64,000 nt of DNA from an uncultured Flavobacteriales bacterium. GTDB taxonomy: Bacteria > Bacteroidota > Bacteroidia > Flavobacteriales > Flavobacteriaceae. The notes beneath the pieces are model-generated. The model did not search any database, was not told the origin of the DNA, and saw nothing but the letters and a program-made list of their open reading frames with translations. The stretch covers positions 41,527 to 105,526 of the forward strand of contig CAJXRD010000005.1 in the NCBI GenBank assembly GCA_913058295.1, read 5' to 3'. This document shows positions 1-8,117 of this stretch, in pieces; position 1 is the first letter of the stretch, and each line of letters opens with the position of its first letter. The position numbers and the translations under genes were made by a program.

Positions 1-160
1 ATACATTATTGGGAGGTAAATTTTTAATTATTTCACTTCCTTCAATTTTTAAACTATTAAACCCCTTAAAACGTCTATGAGAAACTGCTCCCAATATTCT
101 AATAAGCCAAAGTTTTAAAAATAAAATATGCCCAAAAGGATTTCTTTTAAATAGCCCCAT
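1..160 (-). CDS. 1-acyl-sn-glycerol-3-phosphate acyltransferase, N-terminal fragment
   Basis: Only the first 53 codons lie in the window; the rest runs off the left edge. The visible N-terminus starts MGLFKRNPFGHILFLKLW and contains a hydrophobic, basic segment followed by FKGFNSLKIEGSE, which I recognise as the start of flavobacterial PlsC-type acyltransferases that acylate lysophosphatidic acid at the inner membrane. The catalytic HxxxxD motif is not visible. The downstream position next to a CoA pyrophosphatase gene is a common flavobacterial arrangement and supports the call. The start is the ATG whose complement ends at 160. The assignment rests on N-terminal resemblance only. Confidence 0.7.
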   Translation of the reverse strand, partial: MGLFKRNPFGHILFLKLWLIRILGAVSHRRFKGFNSLKIEGSEIIKNLPPNNV

Positions 161-314
161 AATCTAGTTTTCAATCTTCATTTTTCAGTAGAGTTTTCAG
201 TTATTATATTTAAATAAAATAACTAGAACATTAATTTTTCGTAGTAATGAAAGTATCAAAATGCCCTTCTACACATAATAAAATTACAAATGCGAATATA
301 CAAAAATACACATA

Positions 315-956
315 TTACAACAGTTCTTTCAACATTTCCCGTACTTCATTGAGCATCATCGCTGTTGCCCCCCAAACGAGGTGTTTGTTCATCATAAAAG
401 CAGGTACTTCTATGTTTTTTGCATAAGAAGTAGATAGGGTTTGTATCGTTTTAATACGATCATCCATAAAATGTAACAATGGTACTTCTATTAATTCCTC
501 TACCTCTTCATCTTGTAAAATAAATTGAGGTGTTTCTGTTGCAATACCTACAAAAGGTTGTACAAAAAAGTTGCTTGGAGGAATATAAATTTCGGTAAGT
601 TTTTTTAAAACCGAAACGGATTCTCTATTAACTCCAACTTCTTCTTCTGTTTCCCTCAATGCTGTTTCTTGTAAAGAGCTATCGCTTTCTTCATATTTAC
701 CGCCCGGAAACCCTATTTGTGCAGAATGAACCCCTTTATAGGTCTTTCGTAAAATTAATGCTAAATGTGTTTTATTATCTATCGCGGGATAAAACAAAGC
801 CATTACTCCTGCCCTCTTAGCTGTGTTTTTTTTATAAGCGATTCGTTTTAATTCTGCTAATCTATCCATAGGAGCCATTTTAAATTGTGCTGTCTCTCCT
901 GGAAGTTGCATTTTTGTTATTTTTACAATCTTCTTTTCAAATTCTTGAAATATCAT
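315..956 (-). CDS. NUDIX hydrolase, CoA pyrophosphatase family
   Basis: The 213-residue product has a Nudix box at about residues 85-109 (FPGGKYEES then TALRETEEEVG), with the spacing seen in the CoA diphosphatase (NudL-like) subfamily rather than the strict GX5E pattern. The box coordinates a divalent metal to cleave the pyrophosphate of CoA or acyl-CoA in the cytoplasm. The later motif IYIPPSNFFVQPFVG and the C-terminal VWGATAMML are typical of this subfamily. The start at 956 keeps the usual N-terminus (LPGETAQFKMAP at residues 18-29). It lies divergent to the cyclophilin gene with only two bases between the two start codons, so its promoter must lie inside that gene. Confidence 0.88.
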   Translation of the reverse strand: MIFQEFEKKIVKITKMQLPGETAQFKMAPMDRLAELKRIAYKKNTAKRAGVMALFYPAIDNKTHLALILRKTYKGVHSAQIGFPGGKYEESDSSLQETALRETEEEVGVNRESVSVLKKLTEIYIPPSNFFVQPFVGIATETPQFILQDEEVEELIEVPLLHFMDDRIKTIQTLSTSYAKNIEVPAFMMNKHLVWGATAMMLNEVREMLKELL

Positions 957-958
957 TT

Positions 959-1693
959 ATGAAAAAATTACTTTTATTTTGTTATCTACTATTTGGCTTA
1001 TTAAGTTGTGAAGATACTAAAAAGGCTACTGTCAAAAACAATTCGAATATTAATATTGAGTCTTTAGACAAAAAAGACATAAGGGATTCTATTCCTGCCG
1101 AAACGAATGAAAATGACATTCCTAAAAAGAAAATATACCCAAAAATTACACCCGATAATGTAGTCGAATTTTTAACTGAGTACGGTGCCGATAATCCTGA
1201 AACCAAGGTAAGAATAATTACAGCCCATGGAAACATTGAGATTCAGCTTTTCAAAGACACTCCTCTTCATCGCGCTAATTTTATTTATTTGGTTAAGCAG
1301 CAATATTTTGACAATACTTTTTTCCATAGAATAGCTCCTGGTTTTATAATTCAAGGTGGTAATAGTGACCTTAGATCGACATCGCAAAAAAGAAATGCGC
1401 TTTCCTCTAAATACAGATTACCTGCAGAACTTGATACGGGAAGAATTCATAAATATGGAACCATATCTGGTGCCAAACATTATCGGAAAAACCCAGATAA
1501 AATGTCTGCACCTTATGAGTTTTTTATATTTATTGGACCAAAAAGCAGTGCCAATCATCTTAATGGTGATTATACCGTGTTTGGAAAAGTAACCAAAGGC
1601 ATGGATGTTGTCGAAACAATTGCAAATCTACCAGCAGATAAAAAAGAATGGCCGCTAGACAATGTATATATCAAGGCTGAAATTATTGATTAA
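959..1693 (+). CDS. peptidylprolyl isomerase, cyclophilin type, lipoprotein
   Basis: The 244-residue product begins with a lipoprotein signal (MKKLLLFCYLLFGLLSC, Cys17), then a low-complexity linker, then a cyclophilin domain from about residue 80. Motifs are HGNIEIQLF, HRANFIYL, FFHRIAPGFIIQGG with the catalytic Arg, and a C-terminal DYTVFGKVTKGMDVV. It should catalyse cis/trans isomerisation of prolyl bonds on exported proteins, anchored in the periplasm or outer membrane. An in-frame start 72 bases upstream (887) exists but would place extra residues before the signal peptide, so 959 is preferred. Start codons of this gene and the divergent NUDIX gene are separated by two bases. Confidence 0.9.
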   Translation: MKKLLLFCYLLFGLLSCEDTKKATVKNNSNINIESLDKKDIRDSIPAETNENDIPKKKIYPKITPDNVVEFLTEYGADNPETKVRIITAHGNIEIQLFKDTPLHRANFIYLVKQQYFDNTFFHRIAPGFIIQGGNSDLRSTSQKRNALSSKYRLPAELDTGRIHKYGTISGAKHYRKNPDKMSAPYEFFIFIGPKSSANHLNGDYTVFGKVTKGMDVVETIANLPADKKEWPLDNVYIKAEIID

Positions 1694-1722
1694 ATTAATA
1701 CTCCTATATCTAAAGAATAGAT

Positions 1723-2343
1723 TTATTCCTTTAATTCTTCATTGTTATATAAGGTAGGTAAGGATAATTTAAAAGTTACAGCCAATACTCTAATTAAAAT
1801 TACCAGAGAACCAGAAATCAGTATTACAGCATCATCTGGTAAAGAAGTGTAAAGCAATCCAAAATAAGCAAATGCACCCACTATACAAGCAGTCGCATAT
1901 ATTTCTTTTCTGAAAATTATTGGGATTTCATTACATAAAACATCTCTGATTACACCCCCAAAACAAGCAGACAGGGTTCCTAATGCTACACATATAAGAG
2001 GAGGAAACCCAGCTGCAATTCCTTTTTCAACACCAATAATAGTGTAAAGGGCAATCCCAATGGTATCAAATAAAAATAAAGATTTACGAATATAGCCTAG
2101 CTTTCTTCTAAAAATTATTGCCAAAACGGTAGCGCCTGCAATGGTATAAATAAATCGAAGATCATACATCCAAAAAACTGGAGCATCAATAAGAAGATCT
2201 CTTGTTGTTCCGCCCCCTACAGCTGTTACAAAAGCAATAATAAATATCCCAAAAGGGTCCATTTTCTTTTTTACAGCAGTCAAAACTCCAGATATGGAAA
2301 AGGATAGTGTTCCTAAAATATCAATGATTAACAATAAACTCAT
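1723..2343 (-). CDS. trimeric intracellular cation channel (TRIC/UPF0126) family protein
   Basis: The 206-residue, highly hydrophobic protein has about seven membrane segments arranged as two related halves. Each half carries a glycine-rich GGGxxRD-type motif: AVGGGTTRDLL at about residues 41-51 and a second CFGGVIRDVL near residue 127. This is the signature of the bacterial TRIC family, inner-membrane homotrimeric channels for monovalent cations. The gene stands alone, convergent with the cyclophilin gene (29-base gap) and divergent from the DUF2141 gene. The family assignment is firm; the transported ion in this organism is not known. Confidence 0.88.
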   Translation of the reverse strand: MSLLLIIDILGTLSFSISGVLTAVKKKMDPFGIFIIAFVTAVGGGTTRDLLIDAPVFWMYDLRFIYTIAGATVLAIIFRRKLGYIRKSLFLFDTIGIALYTIIGVEKGIAAGFPPLICVALGTLSACFGGVIRDVLCNEIPIIFRKEIYATACIVGAFAYFGLLYTSLPDDAVILISGSLVILIRVLAVTFKLSLPTLYNNEELKE

Positions 2344-2459
2344 TGGGTTTGGTATAAAATTACAACTGGTCGTTAAATAATGACAGTTCAGAAAAACAGA
2401 TTATTATCGTTTTGCAAAACATATCATATTTGGGGTATAAATCTAATAAAAACATCCTT

Positions 2460-2888
2460 ATGAAAACTTTTTTACTTACAATTACATTTGCATTAACAAG
2501 TTTATTCTTAAATGCACAATCGAGCACTGAAACTATAACAGAGGGAACCACTCTTAAAGTAACTGTAGCTTTAAACGGTTCTGGAGGTCATATTCTCTTT
2601 GGGCTGCATAACGAAAGCACCTTTATGAAAGCGCCCCTAGAATCAGCAAGCAGTGAAATTATTGATGGCAAAGCTACAATCACCTTCAACAATGTGATGC
2701 CAGGAACTTATGGAGTAATGGTTGTACATGATAAAAATGATAATAAGCAAATGGATTTCGAGCCAAGTGGAATGCCTAAAGAATCCTACGGAATGTCTAA
2801 TAACGTTATGAGTTATGGCCCACCACAATGGAACGATGCCAAATTTGAAGTTTCTACTACAGCATTAGAAATAGACATAAGACTTTAG
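2460..2888 (+). CDS. DUF2141 secreted protein
   Basis: The 142-residue product has a signal peptide (MKTFLLTITFALTSLFLNAQ, cleavage after the AQ pair usual in Bacteroidetes). The mature part has the DUF2141 pattern: LKVTVALNGSGGHILFGLHN, then a GTYGVMVVHDKNDNKQMDF segment and SYGMSNN. The DKNxNxxxD run resembles a calcium-binding loop. The protein is predicted to be periplasmic or surface-exposed with a beta-sandwich fold; no reaction is known. The start at 2460 is chosen because it begins the signal peptide; an upstream in-frame ATG at 2412 would spoil it. A strong terminator follows. Confidence 0.8.
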   Translation: MKTFLLTITFALTSLFLNAQSSTETITEGTTLKVTVALNGSGGHILFGLHNESTFMKAPLESASSEIIDGKATITFNNVMPGTYGVMVVHDKNDNKQMDFEPSGMPKESYGMSNNVMSYGPPQWNDAKFEVSTTALEIDIRL

Positions 2889-2915
2889 TAAAAAAATCAT
2901 TCCTCCAAATTTCTA

Positions 2916-2950
2916 AAAGTCCAATATCGATAAAATATTGGACTTTTTTT
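2916..2950 (+). terminator. rho-independent terminator after DUF2141 gene
   Basis: A perfect 12-bp inverted repeat (AAAGTCCAATAT, 7-base loop, ATATTGGACTTT) is followed by a run of T on the plus strand, 27 bases after the stop codon. Confidence 0.85.
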
Positions 2951-3005
2951 ATATAGATATAATCTAATCTTGTTTCAAATAGAATAGATTTAATTGATTA
3001 TTACT

Positions 3006-3013
3006 TACCTTTG
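3006..3013 (+). promoter_or_regulatory. -7 box of the oxyR promoter
   Basis: TACCTTTG matches the Bacteroidetes -7 consensus TAnnTTTG and sits 17 bases before the oxyR ATG. No clear TTTG box lies 17-23 bases upstream, which would fit an activator-dependent or weak promoter. Confidence 0.5.
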
Positions 3014-3030
3014 TATCAAAGCAAATCATT

Positions 3031-3969
3031 ATGACTATTACTCAGTTAAAGTATGTATTGGCAGTAGCTGAATATCAAAACTTTACTAAAGCAGCAGAAA
3101 ATGTTTTTGTAACTCAGCCTACCCTTAGTATGCAAATTCAGAAGTTAGAAGAAGAATTAGATATTCTGATTTTTGATAGAAGTAAAAAACCTATTTCACT
3201 AACAACAATCGGAAAGAAAATCGTAAACCAGGCCAGAAACATTGTAAACGAATCTGAGCGAATGCAAGATGTAGTTGATCAAGAAAAGGGATATATAGGA
3301 GGAGAGTTTAAAATTGGAATCATTCCTACGATTATGCCAACCTTACTACCAATGTTTTTAAAGAATTTTACTAATAAATACCCAAAGGTTCAACTTAGAA
3401 TTGAAGAGTTAACTACTCCTGAAATCATATCAAAACTTAACGATGGTCATTTAGATGCAGCAATTGCTGCTACACCATTAAGTCAAGAAAAAATAAAAGA
3501 AAGAGTACTTTACTTTGAACCCTTTGTTGGCTATGTTCCAGAAAATCACCGTTTGTATTCCAAAAAGAAATTAGATAGATCGGATTTGGATATAAATGAT
3601 ATCTTATTATTAGAAGATGGACATTGTTTTAGAAATGGCGTAATTAATATTTGTAAATCATTAAAAAGTAATAGTTTTGGAGAATCTTTTCAATTGGAAA
3701 GCGGAAGTTTTGAAACTTTAATTAAACTTTCTGATGAAAATTTTGGAATGACTCTACTACCCTATTTAAATACTTTAGAGATTTCAAAAAAGCAAACAGA
3801 ACACTTACGCTATTTTAATGAGCCCAGCCCTGCTAGAGAAGTTAGCTTATTGTATAAAAAGAGTGAATTGAAAATGCAAATTATCGATGCATTATACGAT
3901 GTTATTTCTGGAGTGATCCGTGGAGCTATAGCTTTTCAAGATATAAAAGTAGTTAGTCCACTTAAATAA
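3031..3969 (+). CDS. oxyR: hydrogen peroxide-inducible LysR-type regulator OxyR
   Basis: The 312-residue protein has an N-terminal LysR winged helix (MTITQLKYVLAVAEYQNFTKAAE, residues 1-60) and a substrate-binding-like sensor domain. The sensor holds the peroxide-sensing pair in the segment LLEDGHCFRNGVINIC. By codon count these cysteines are residues 199 and 208, the same numbers as in E. coli OxyR, so the disulfide switch is conserved. It is expected to activate catalase, peroxiredoxin and Dps genes on oxidation. It is monocistronic, followed by a terminator, and no obvious target gene lies beside it. Confidence 0.92.
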   Translation: MTITQLKYVLAVAEYQNFTKAAENVFVTQPTLSMQIQKLEEELDILIFDRSKKPISLTTIGKKIVNQARNIVNESERMQDVVDQEKGYIGGEFKIGIIPTIMPTLLPMFLKNFTNKYPKVQLRIEELTTPEIISKLNDGHLDAAIAATPLSQEKIKERVLYFEPFVGYVPENHRLYSKKKLDRSDLDINDILLLEDGHCFRNGVINICKSLKSNSFGESFQLESGSFETLIKLSDENFGMTLLPYLNTLEISKKQTEHLRYFNEPSPAREVSLLYKKSELKMQIIDALYDVISGVIRGAIAFQDIKVVSPLK

Positions 3970-3992
3970 CAAAAACTTCTTAAAATTAAAAA

Positions 3993-4026
3993 AACCTCTT
4001 CACAAAGTGAGGAGGTTATATTTTTA
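3993..4026. terminator. bidirectional terminator between oxyR and the convergent small gene
   Basis: AACCTCTTCAC and GTGAGGAGGTT pair around a 3-base loop (one G-U pair), flanked by A-run on the left and T-run on the right, so it can serve both converging genes. Confidence 0.75.
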
Positions 4027-4218
4027 TTTTAGATAAATTAAACATTGATTTAGTTGGGGTTCCTGAACGAGTAAGCCATTGATCCAAATTTTTAATTCCT
4101 CAATTTCGTGGGGAAGTAATCGGGTTAAAGCTTTTTCTAACTCCTTACAGAATAAATTAACATCAAAACTTACTTTTTTAAGTACTGCTTTGGTGTAATC
4201 AAACATTGCTCGGGCCAT
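4024..4218 (-). CDS. conserved flavobacterial hypothetical protein, 64 aa
   Basis: The product starts MARAMFDYTKAVLKKVSFD and is mostly helical, with an LLPHEIEELKIWI motif and a short C-terminus. I recognise it as a small protein conserved in Flavobacteriaceae, of unknown function; no membrane segment or catalytic motif is seen. The reading frame is open upstream to 4293, but the family starts at the internal Met at 4218, so the shorter form is annotated. It converges on oxyR and shares the terminator. Confidence 0.65.
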   Translation of the reverse strand: MARAMFDYTKAVLKKVSFDVNLFCKELEKALTRLLPHEIEELKIWINGLLVQEPQLNQCLIYLK

Positions 4219-4389
4219 TTTAAATTGAATTAGGTTAAGTATTTTTCTTGTATAGGCTTTCTTGTTTTTAAATTCTGATATAAATATAACCAATAAAATT
4301 CTAAAATATTCTTAAATGTTGATAAGTTTAGGAATTCTTTAACCAAATAAAGGCCTCATCCCTTCCATTAAAACATAGTTAAAACCTTG

Positions 4390-4845
4390 TTAGGACTTGA
4401 CTTTTAATGTCCATTCAAATTCGAATACTGAAACTATAACCCCTTGTTTATCAACACCTTCAGACTTCACCCAGCAGGTACACCCTTCTCCACTTTCAAT
4501 CGCATTATCTATTGCTTCTTGTATGATTAGTCCATCCAAACAAGTAAAAGTAATTCTACCGGTTGCCTTTTTTAAAAAGGAAGCTTTATTTTTTGCAACC
4601 AACATAGAGATGCGCTGATCACTATCTTTTATAGCACTCATTACCAATGCACCAGTACTTAACTCTGCGGCCATACCTTGCACTGCCCAAAACAAAGATT
4701 TAAAAGGATTTTGGTTGATCCATCGGTGCTTTACACTAACAATACATTTTTCTTTTGTGATGGTCTTTACTCGAATCCCCAACCAATATGCGGCGGGTAA
4801 TTTAAAAAAAGTAAAAGCAGTAATTTTTTTGGGAGCTATTGGCAT
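4390..4845 (-). CDS. DUF4442 protein, thioesterase-like hotdog fold
   Basis: The 151-residue protein matches the DUF4442 family, a branch of the hotdog-fold superfamily related to PaaI-type acyl-CoA thioesterases. Visible landmarks are the N-terminal KLPAAYWLGIRV, the central NPFKSLFWAVQGMAAELSTG helix and the strand-rich C-terminus. The fold suggests hydrolysis of an acyl-CoA, but the substrate is unknown. It is a single gene; TATCTTCG, close to a -7 box, lies about 17 bases upstream on its own strand (4862-4869). Confidence 0.75.
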   Translation of the reverse strand: MPIAPKKITAFTFFKLPAAYWLGIRVKTITKEKCIVSVKHRWINQNPFKSLFWAVQGMAAELSTGALVMSAIKDSDQRISMLVAKNKASFLKKATGRITFTCLDGLIIQEAIDNAIESGEGCTCWVKSEGVDKQGVIVSVFEFEWTLKVKS

Positions 4846-5165
4846 TATGAAATGTTTTTTACGAAGATAAATAATAATTTTCTTTCTTAAAGATTTACTT
4901 TTTACAAGTAATTCATGAGAGTACTATATAGTGTAAAACTAATAATAGAAATATTGCTTCAATTAAACATTCAAAATCAATCCTCTGAAAAAAATCGATA
5001 CTATAAATCATTAAACCTCATAAAAACAGGACTTAACACCTTATATCCTGCACAGTTCTCTTTATAATCAACCTCTTGATTATGTTAAATTTATGTTAAA
5101 TTTAGTACTATGCGTAACAAAGTACCATCTTAAAGACATATATTTGTATAAGAAATTAATATACA
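4846..5165. other. 320-bp intergenic region with direct repeats and a palindrome
   Basis: No gene is visible. The region holds the perfect palindrome ACTATATAGT (4923-4932), a tandem 11-bp direct repeat ATGTTAAATTT (5082-5092 and 5093-5103), and a TATATTTG -7 box (5139-5146) 20 bases before the next gene. The repeats lie upstream of a PadR-regulated operon and are candidate regulator sites. Confidence 0.55.
5139..5146 (+). promoter_or_regulatory. -7 box of the DUF4870-PadR-PspC operon
   Basis: TATATTTG is a perfect TAnnTTTG match placed 19 bases before the ATG at 5166; the 11-bp direct repeats end 35 bases upstream. Confidence 0.6.
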
Positions 5166-5690
5166 ATGGATACTACTATATCAGAAAATCAAAAAAATGT
5201 TGGCGCCTTAGTGCACCTTTCCACCTTTAGCAAGTTCTTTTTTCCTTTCGGAAATTTTATCGCTCCATTATTATTATGGACCTTTAATAAAGAACATAAT
5301 TTTATAGATGAACATGGTAAAGAGGCTGTAAACTTTCAACTAAGTGTTTTTATATATTCCTTAGTAATTGGATTAATCTGCCTTCCATTTGTATTAATTT
5401 TTGCAACAGATTTTATTTCATTAATAGATACTTTAGATCATAGTATAGGTCATGTATCTTTTGGCGACCTAAAGAACCTTTCGGGATATATTATTGTAAT
5501 TGGTATAGCAGCCACCTTATTATTCGGGCTTTTTGTTTTCGAATTATACGCTGTGATTTCTGCAACCATGCATGCTTCCAAAGGGAAACTATATCATTAC
5601 CCATTAAGCATATCATTCATCAAAACAACCTCCCAATCTGAAGTACAAGGAACAGGAACAAATCAATCAAAAAATGAGCACGTTAGTTAA
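5166..5690 (+). CDS. DUF4870 membrane protein
   Basis: The 174-residue protein has three to four hydrophobic segments and the DUF4870 signature (NVGALVHLSTFSKFFFPFGN, then NFIDEHGKEAVNFQLS). It is predicted to be in the inner membrane; function unknown. It is the first gene of a plus-strand operon with a small protein, a PadR repressor, a PspC protein and a GIN-domain lipoprotein, a common flavobacterial arrangement suggesting envelope homeostasis. The next ORF starts 17 bases before its stop codon. Confidence 0.8.
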   Translation: MDTTISENQKNVGALVHLSTFSKFFFPFGNFIAPLLLWTFNKEHNFIDEHGKEAVNFQLSVFIYSLVIGLICLPFVLIFATDFISLIDTLDHSIGHVSFGDLKNLSGYIIVIGIAATLLFGLFVFELYAVISATMHASKGKLYHYPLSISFIKTTSQSEVQGTGTNQSKNEHVS

Positions 5691-5874
5691 TTTAGTATTA
5701 GCAGTGGTTTTAAATTTATTTTCTTACGGAAACATCCCTAATACAGATGTTATAGCTTCCACTCTTGAAATATCAAGAACTGAAAAGCATCAAGCTTTTC
5801 AACTGGAAGACCTAAGAACTCACTATTTAATCACTAAAGAAGAAGTAGCCCAACAGACAATTGGAATTCATTAA
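5674..5874 (+). CDS. small hypothetical protein, possibly frameshifted
   Basis: The 66-residue ORF overlaps the preceding gene by 17 bases. It has a hydrophobic N-terminus (MSTLVNLVLAVVLNLFSYG) that could be a signal or single membrane segment, then a charged region. I do not recognise it. Immediately after its stop, a different frame (about 5849-5926) reads through a basic segment LRKVIGVLKKEAQE before a stop. This looks like a genuine C-terminus and suggests a one-base indel near 5855-5870. Coding status is plausible from position in the operon but not certain. Confidence 0.45.
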   Translation: MSTLVNLVLAVVLNLFSYGNIPNTDVIASTLEISRTEKHQAFQLEDLRTHYLITKEEVAQQTIGIH

Positions 5875-5974
5875 GCTTCGGCTGCGCAAAGTAATCGGAG
5901 TATTAAAAAAAGAAGCGCAAGAATAAAAGAGAATAAATGTTTAAGATGACATTCATCAAATTAAAAGCGAACAA

Positions 5975-6313
5975 ATGAAAATTGAAAACACAAAAGCACA
6001 AATGCGAAAAGGGGTCTTGGAGTATTGCATCTTGTCTATTTTAAAAGATGGAGAAGCATATACCTCAGACATCCTAGAGACCTTAAAGGGCGCTAAAATG
6101 CTTGTGGTTGAAGGAACAATATATCCTTTGTTAACAAGACTGAAAAATGCAGGACTGTTAGCATATCGCTGGGAAGAATCTACCAGCGGACCACCTAGAA
6201 AGTATTATGCACTTACCGAAACCGGAAAATTATTTTTGAACGAATTAAACACAACTTGGAGTGATTTACAACAAGCTGTGAAAAAAGTAACCAGCGAAAA
6301 AACAAAGAAATGA
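5975..6313 (+). CDS. PadR family transcriptional regulator
   Basis: The 112-residue protein has the PadR winged-helix layout: MRKGVLEYCILSILKDGEAY, VVEGTIYPLLTRLKNAGLL recognition helix, and the wing WEESTSGPPRKYYALTETG. PadR proteins are repressors, often autoregulatory and ligand-responsive. Its stop overlaps the start of the PspC gene (ATGA), so the two are translationally coupled and this regulator probably controls its own operon. Candidate operator sequences are the 11-bp direct repeats before the operon. Confidence 0.9.
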   Translation: MKIENTKAQMRKGVLEYCILSILKDGEAYTSDILETLKGAKMLVVEGTIYPLLTRLKNAGLLAYRWEESTSGPPRKYYALTETGKLFLNELNTTWSDLQQAVKKVTSEKTKK

Positions 6314-8070
6314 ACAAGACAGTAAACATAAATTTAGCAGGCACATTTTTTCATATAGATGAGGATGCTTTTGCAAAGCTTACCAGATATCTTGACGCAA
6401 TAAGACGTTCTTTTTCAGATCCAAATGGACAAGACGAAATTATTAAAGATATTGAAGCTAGAATTGCTGAGCTCTTTTCTGAAAAAATAGAAGAATCTTC
6501 ACAGGTAATATCCATCAAAGAATTAGATGAAGTTATTGCTGTAATGGGACAACCCGAAGATTATGTAATCGATGAGGAAATTTTTGAAGACACTCCTCCA
6601 TACGAGCAAACAAGAACAAGAACTAGATCCTCTAACAAACAATTGTTTCGGGATATAGATAATAAATTTATCGCAGGGGTTTCCTCTGGATTAGGACATT
6701 ATTTTAACATTGATGTCATTTGGATTCGTTTGATCTGGGTAGCATTAGTATTATTAGGTTGGGGAGCACCAATCCTTATTTATATCCTATTATGGGTATT
6801 GGTTCCTGAAGCTATTTCTACTTCAGATAAGTTAAAAATGACTCGTGAACCGATAAATATTTCGAATATCGAAAAAAAGTTCAAAGAGGGCTATGATACC
6901 GTTGCTGATAAAGTAAAAGATGTAGACTATGAAAAACATGTAGATTCTGCAAAAAAAGGAGCTTCTGGATTTTTTAGCACCATCGGTAAACTTTTTGTGG
7001 GAATCATAAAAGTTTTTGGTAAGTTCTTCGGAATCTTATTAATTATCATATCTCTCTCTACTTTAATAGGACTTATTGCAGGGTTATTTACCACAGGAAC
7101 TTTTGGATTAGTTTGGGGAAACCATGAACTAATGGATTATGTTAATGTAGTAAATATAGGTGACACACCATTCTGGTTACTTTCCCTTCTTACATTTTTT
7201 GTAGTTGGAATACCGTTTTTTGTATTATTTATACTTGGACTAAAACTTTTAATCAACAACTTGAAATCTATTGGTACTGTAGCAAAAATTGCATTGTTTG
7301 TGGTTTGGATATTCTCTATTATTGGATTAGGAATTCTTGGTCTTAGACAAGCTACAGAACAAGCTTATGATGGTGAGTTTATCACAGAACAAGTCTTGCC
7401 AATTAAAAAAGGGGATACATTAAGAATCACTATGGAAACCAAAAACAAATACGAACGTAGAAGTCGTAGAGGAAATGGGTTCGAAATAAAATTAAATGAA
7501 AATGATGAAAAGGAGATTTACTCCAACGACATTCGTTTAATTGTTAGATCCACTAAAGATTCAATTGGTAACATCTATATTGAAAAAAACGCAGAAGGAA
7601 ATTCATTTATCGATGCAAAAGATAGAGCTGAAGGTATAAATTATGACTTTACTTTCGATAATAATACCCTAACTCTAGATGGACATTTTACCACTAGTCT
7701 TGAGAATAAATTTCGGGAACAAGAAATAAAGATCATTGTTTATTTACCAGAAGGCAGTGTATTATTTGCGGATGATAATACTTATAGTTTTCATAGAAAT
7801 AGTTCTAGATACGAAGACATTCTAGATAATGGAGATGAGGAGCATTATCTCTTGATTAAAAAGGATAAAACCTATTGTATGGACTGTCCTTCAAGCAAAG
7901 TTAATTTCGAATATAAATCTTCTAACGGTAACTGGGAGGATGATGTAAACAATGAATTCAATGAAAAAAGAGAATCTGAAGAAGGAAATCATATTATCAT
8001 CAATGAAGATGGCTTTGATATCAATATTAATGAGGATGGAGAATCTGTTGAAATAAAAATAGGAAACTAA
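6310..8070 (+). CDS. PspC domain membrane protein
   Basis: The 586-residue protein has an N-terminal soluble region (about 1-95) with a DEIIKDIEARIAELF helix. A PspC domain follows at about residues 113-171 (IAGVSSGLGHYFNID and the LLWVLVP transmembrane end), then three or more further membrane segments (about 235-350) and an acidic C-terminal part that looks beta-rich. PspC proteins sense or stabilise the inner membrane under stress. It is coupled to the PadR gene by a 4-base overlap and followed 47 bases later by the GIN-domain lipoprotein gene, which fits one envelope-related unit. Confidence 0.85.
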   Translation: MNKTVNINLAGTFFHIDEDAFAKLTRYLDAIRRSFSDPNGQDEIIKDIEARIAELFSEKIEESSQVISIKELDEVIAVMGQPEDYVIDEEIFEDTPPYEQTRTRTRSSNKQLFRDIDNKFIAGVSSGLGHYFNIDVIWIRLIWVALVLLGWGAPILIYILLWVLVPEAISTSDKLKMTREPINISNIEKKFKEGYDTVADKVKDVDYEKHVDSAKKGASGFFSTIGKLFVGIIKVFGKFFGILLIIISLSTLIGLIAGLFTTGTFGLVWGNHELMDYVNVVNIGDTPFWLLSLLTFFVVGIPFFVLFILGLKLLINNLKSIGTVAKIALFVVWIFSIIGLGILGLRQATEQAYDGEFITEQVLPIKKGDTLRITMETKNKYERRSRRGNGFEIKLNENDEKEIYSNDIRLIVRSTKDSIGNIYIEKNAEGNSFIDAKDRAEGINYDFTFDNNTLTLDGHFTTSLENKFREQEIKIIVYLPEGSVLFADDNTYSFHRNSSRYEDILDNGDEEHYLLIKKDKTYCMDCPSSKVNFEYKSSNGNWEDDVNNEFNEKRESEEGNHIIINEDGFDININEDGESVEIKIGN

Positions 8071-8117
8071 TAACTATATATTATATAATATATAGAATAA
8101 CATTTAAAACAATTATC

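Noticed and set aside
887..958. Upstream extension of the cyclophilin gene
   Set aside because: It would add 24 residues before a perfect lipoprotein signal and run antisense over the conserved start of the NUDIX gene.
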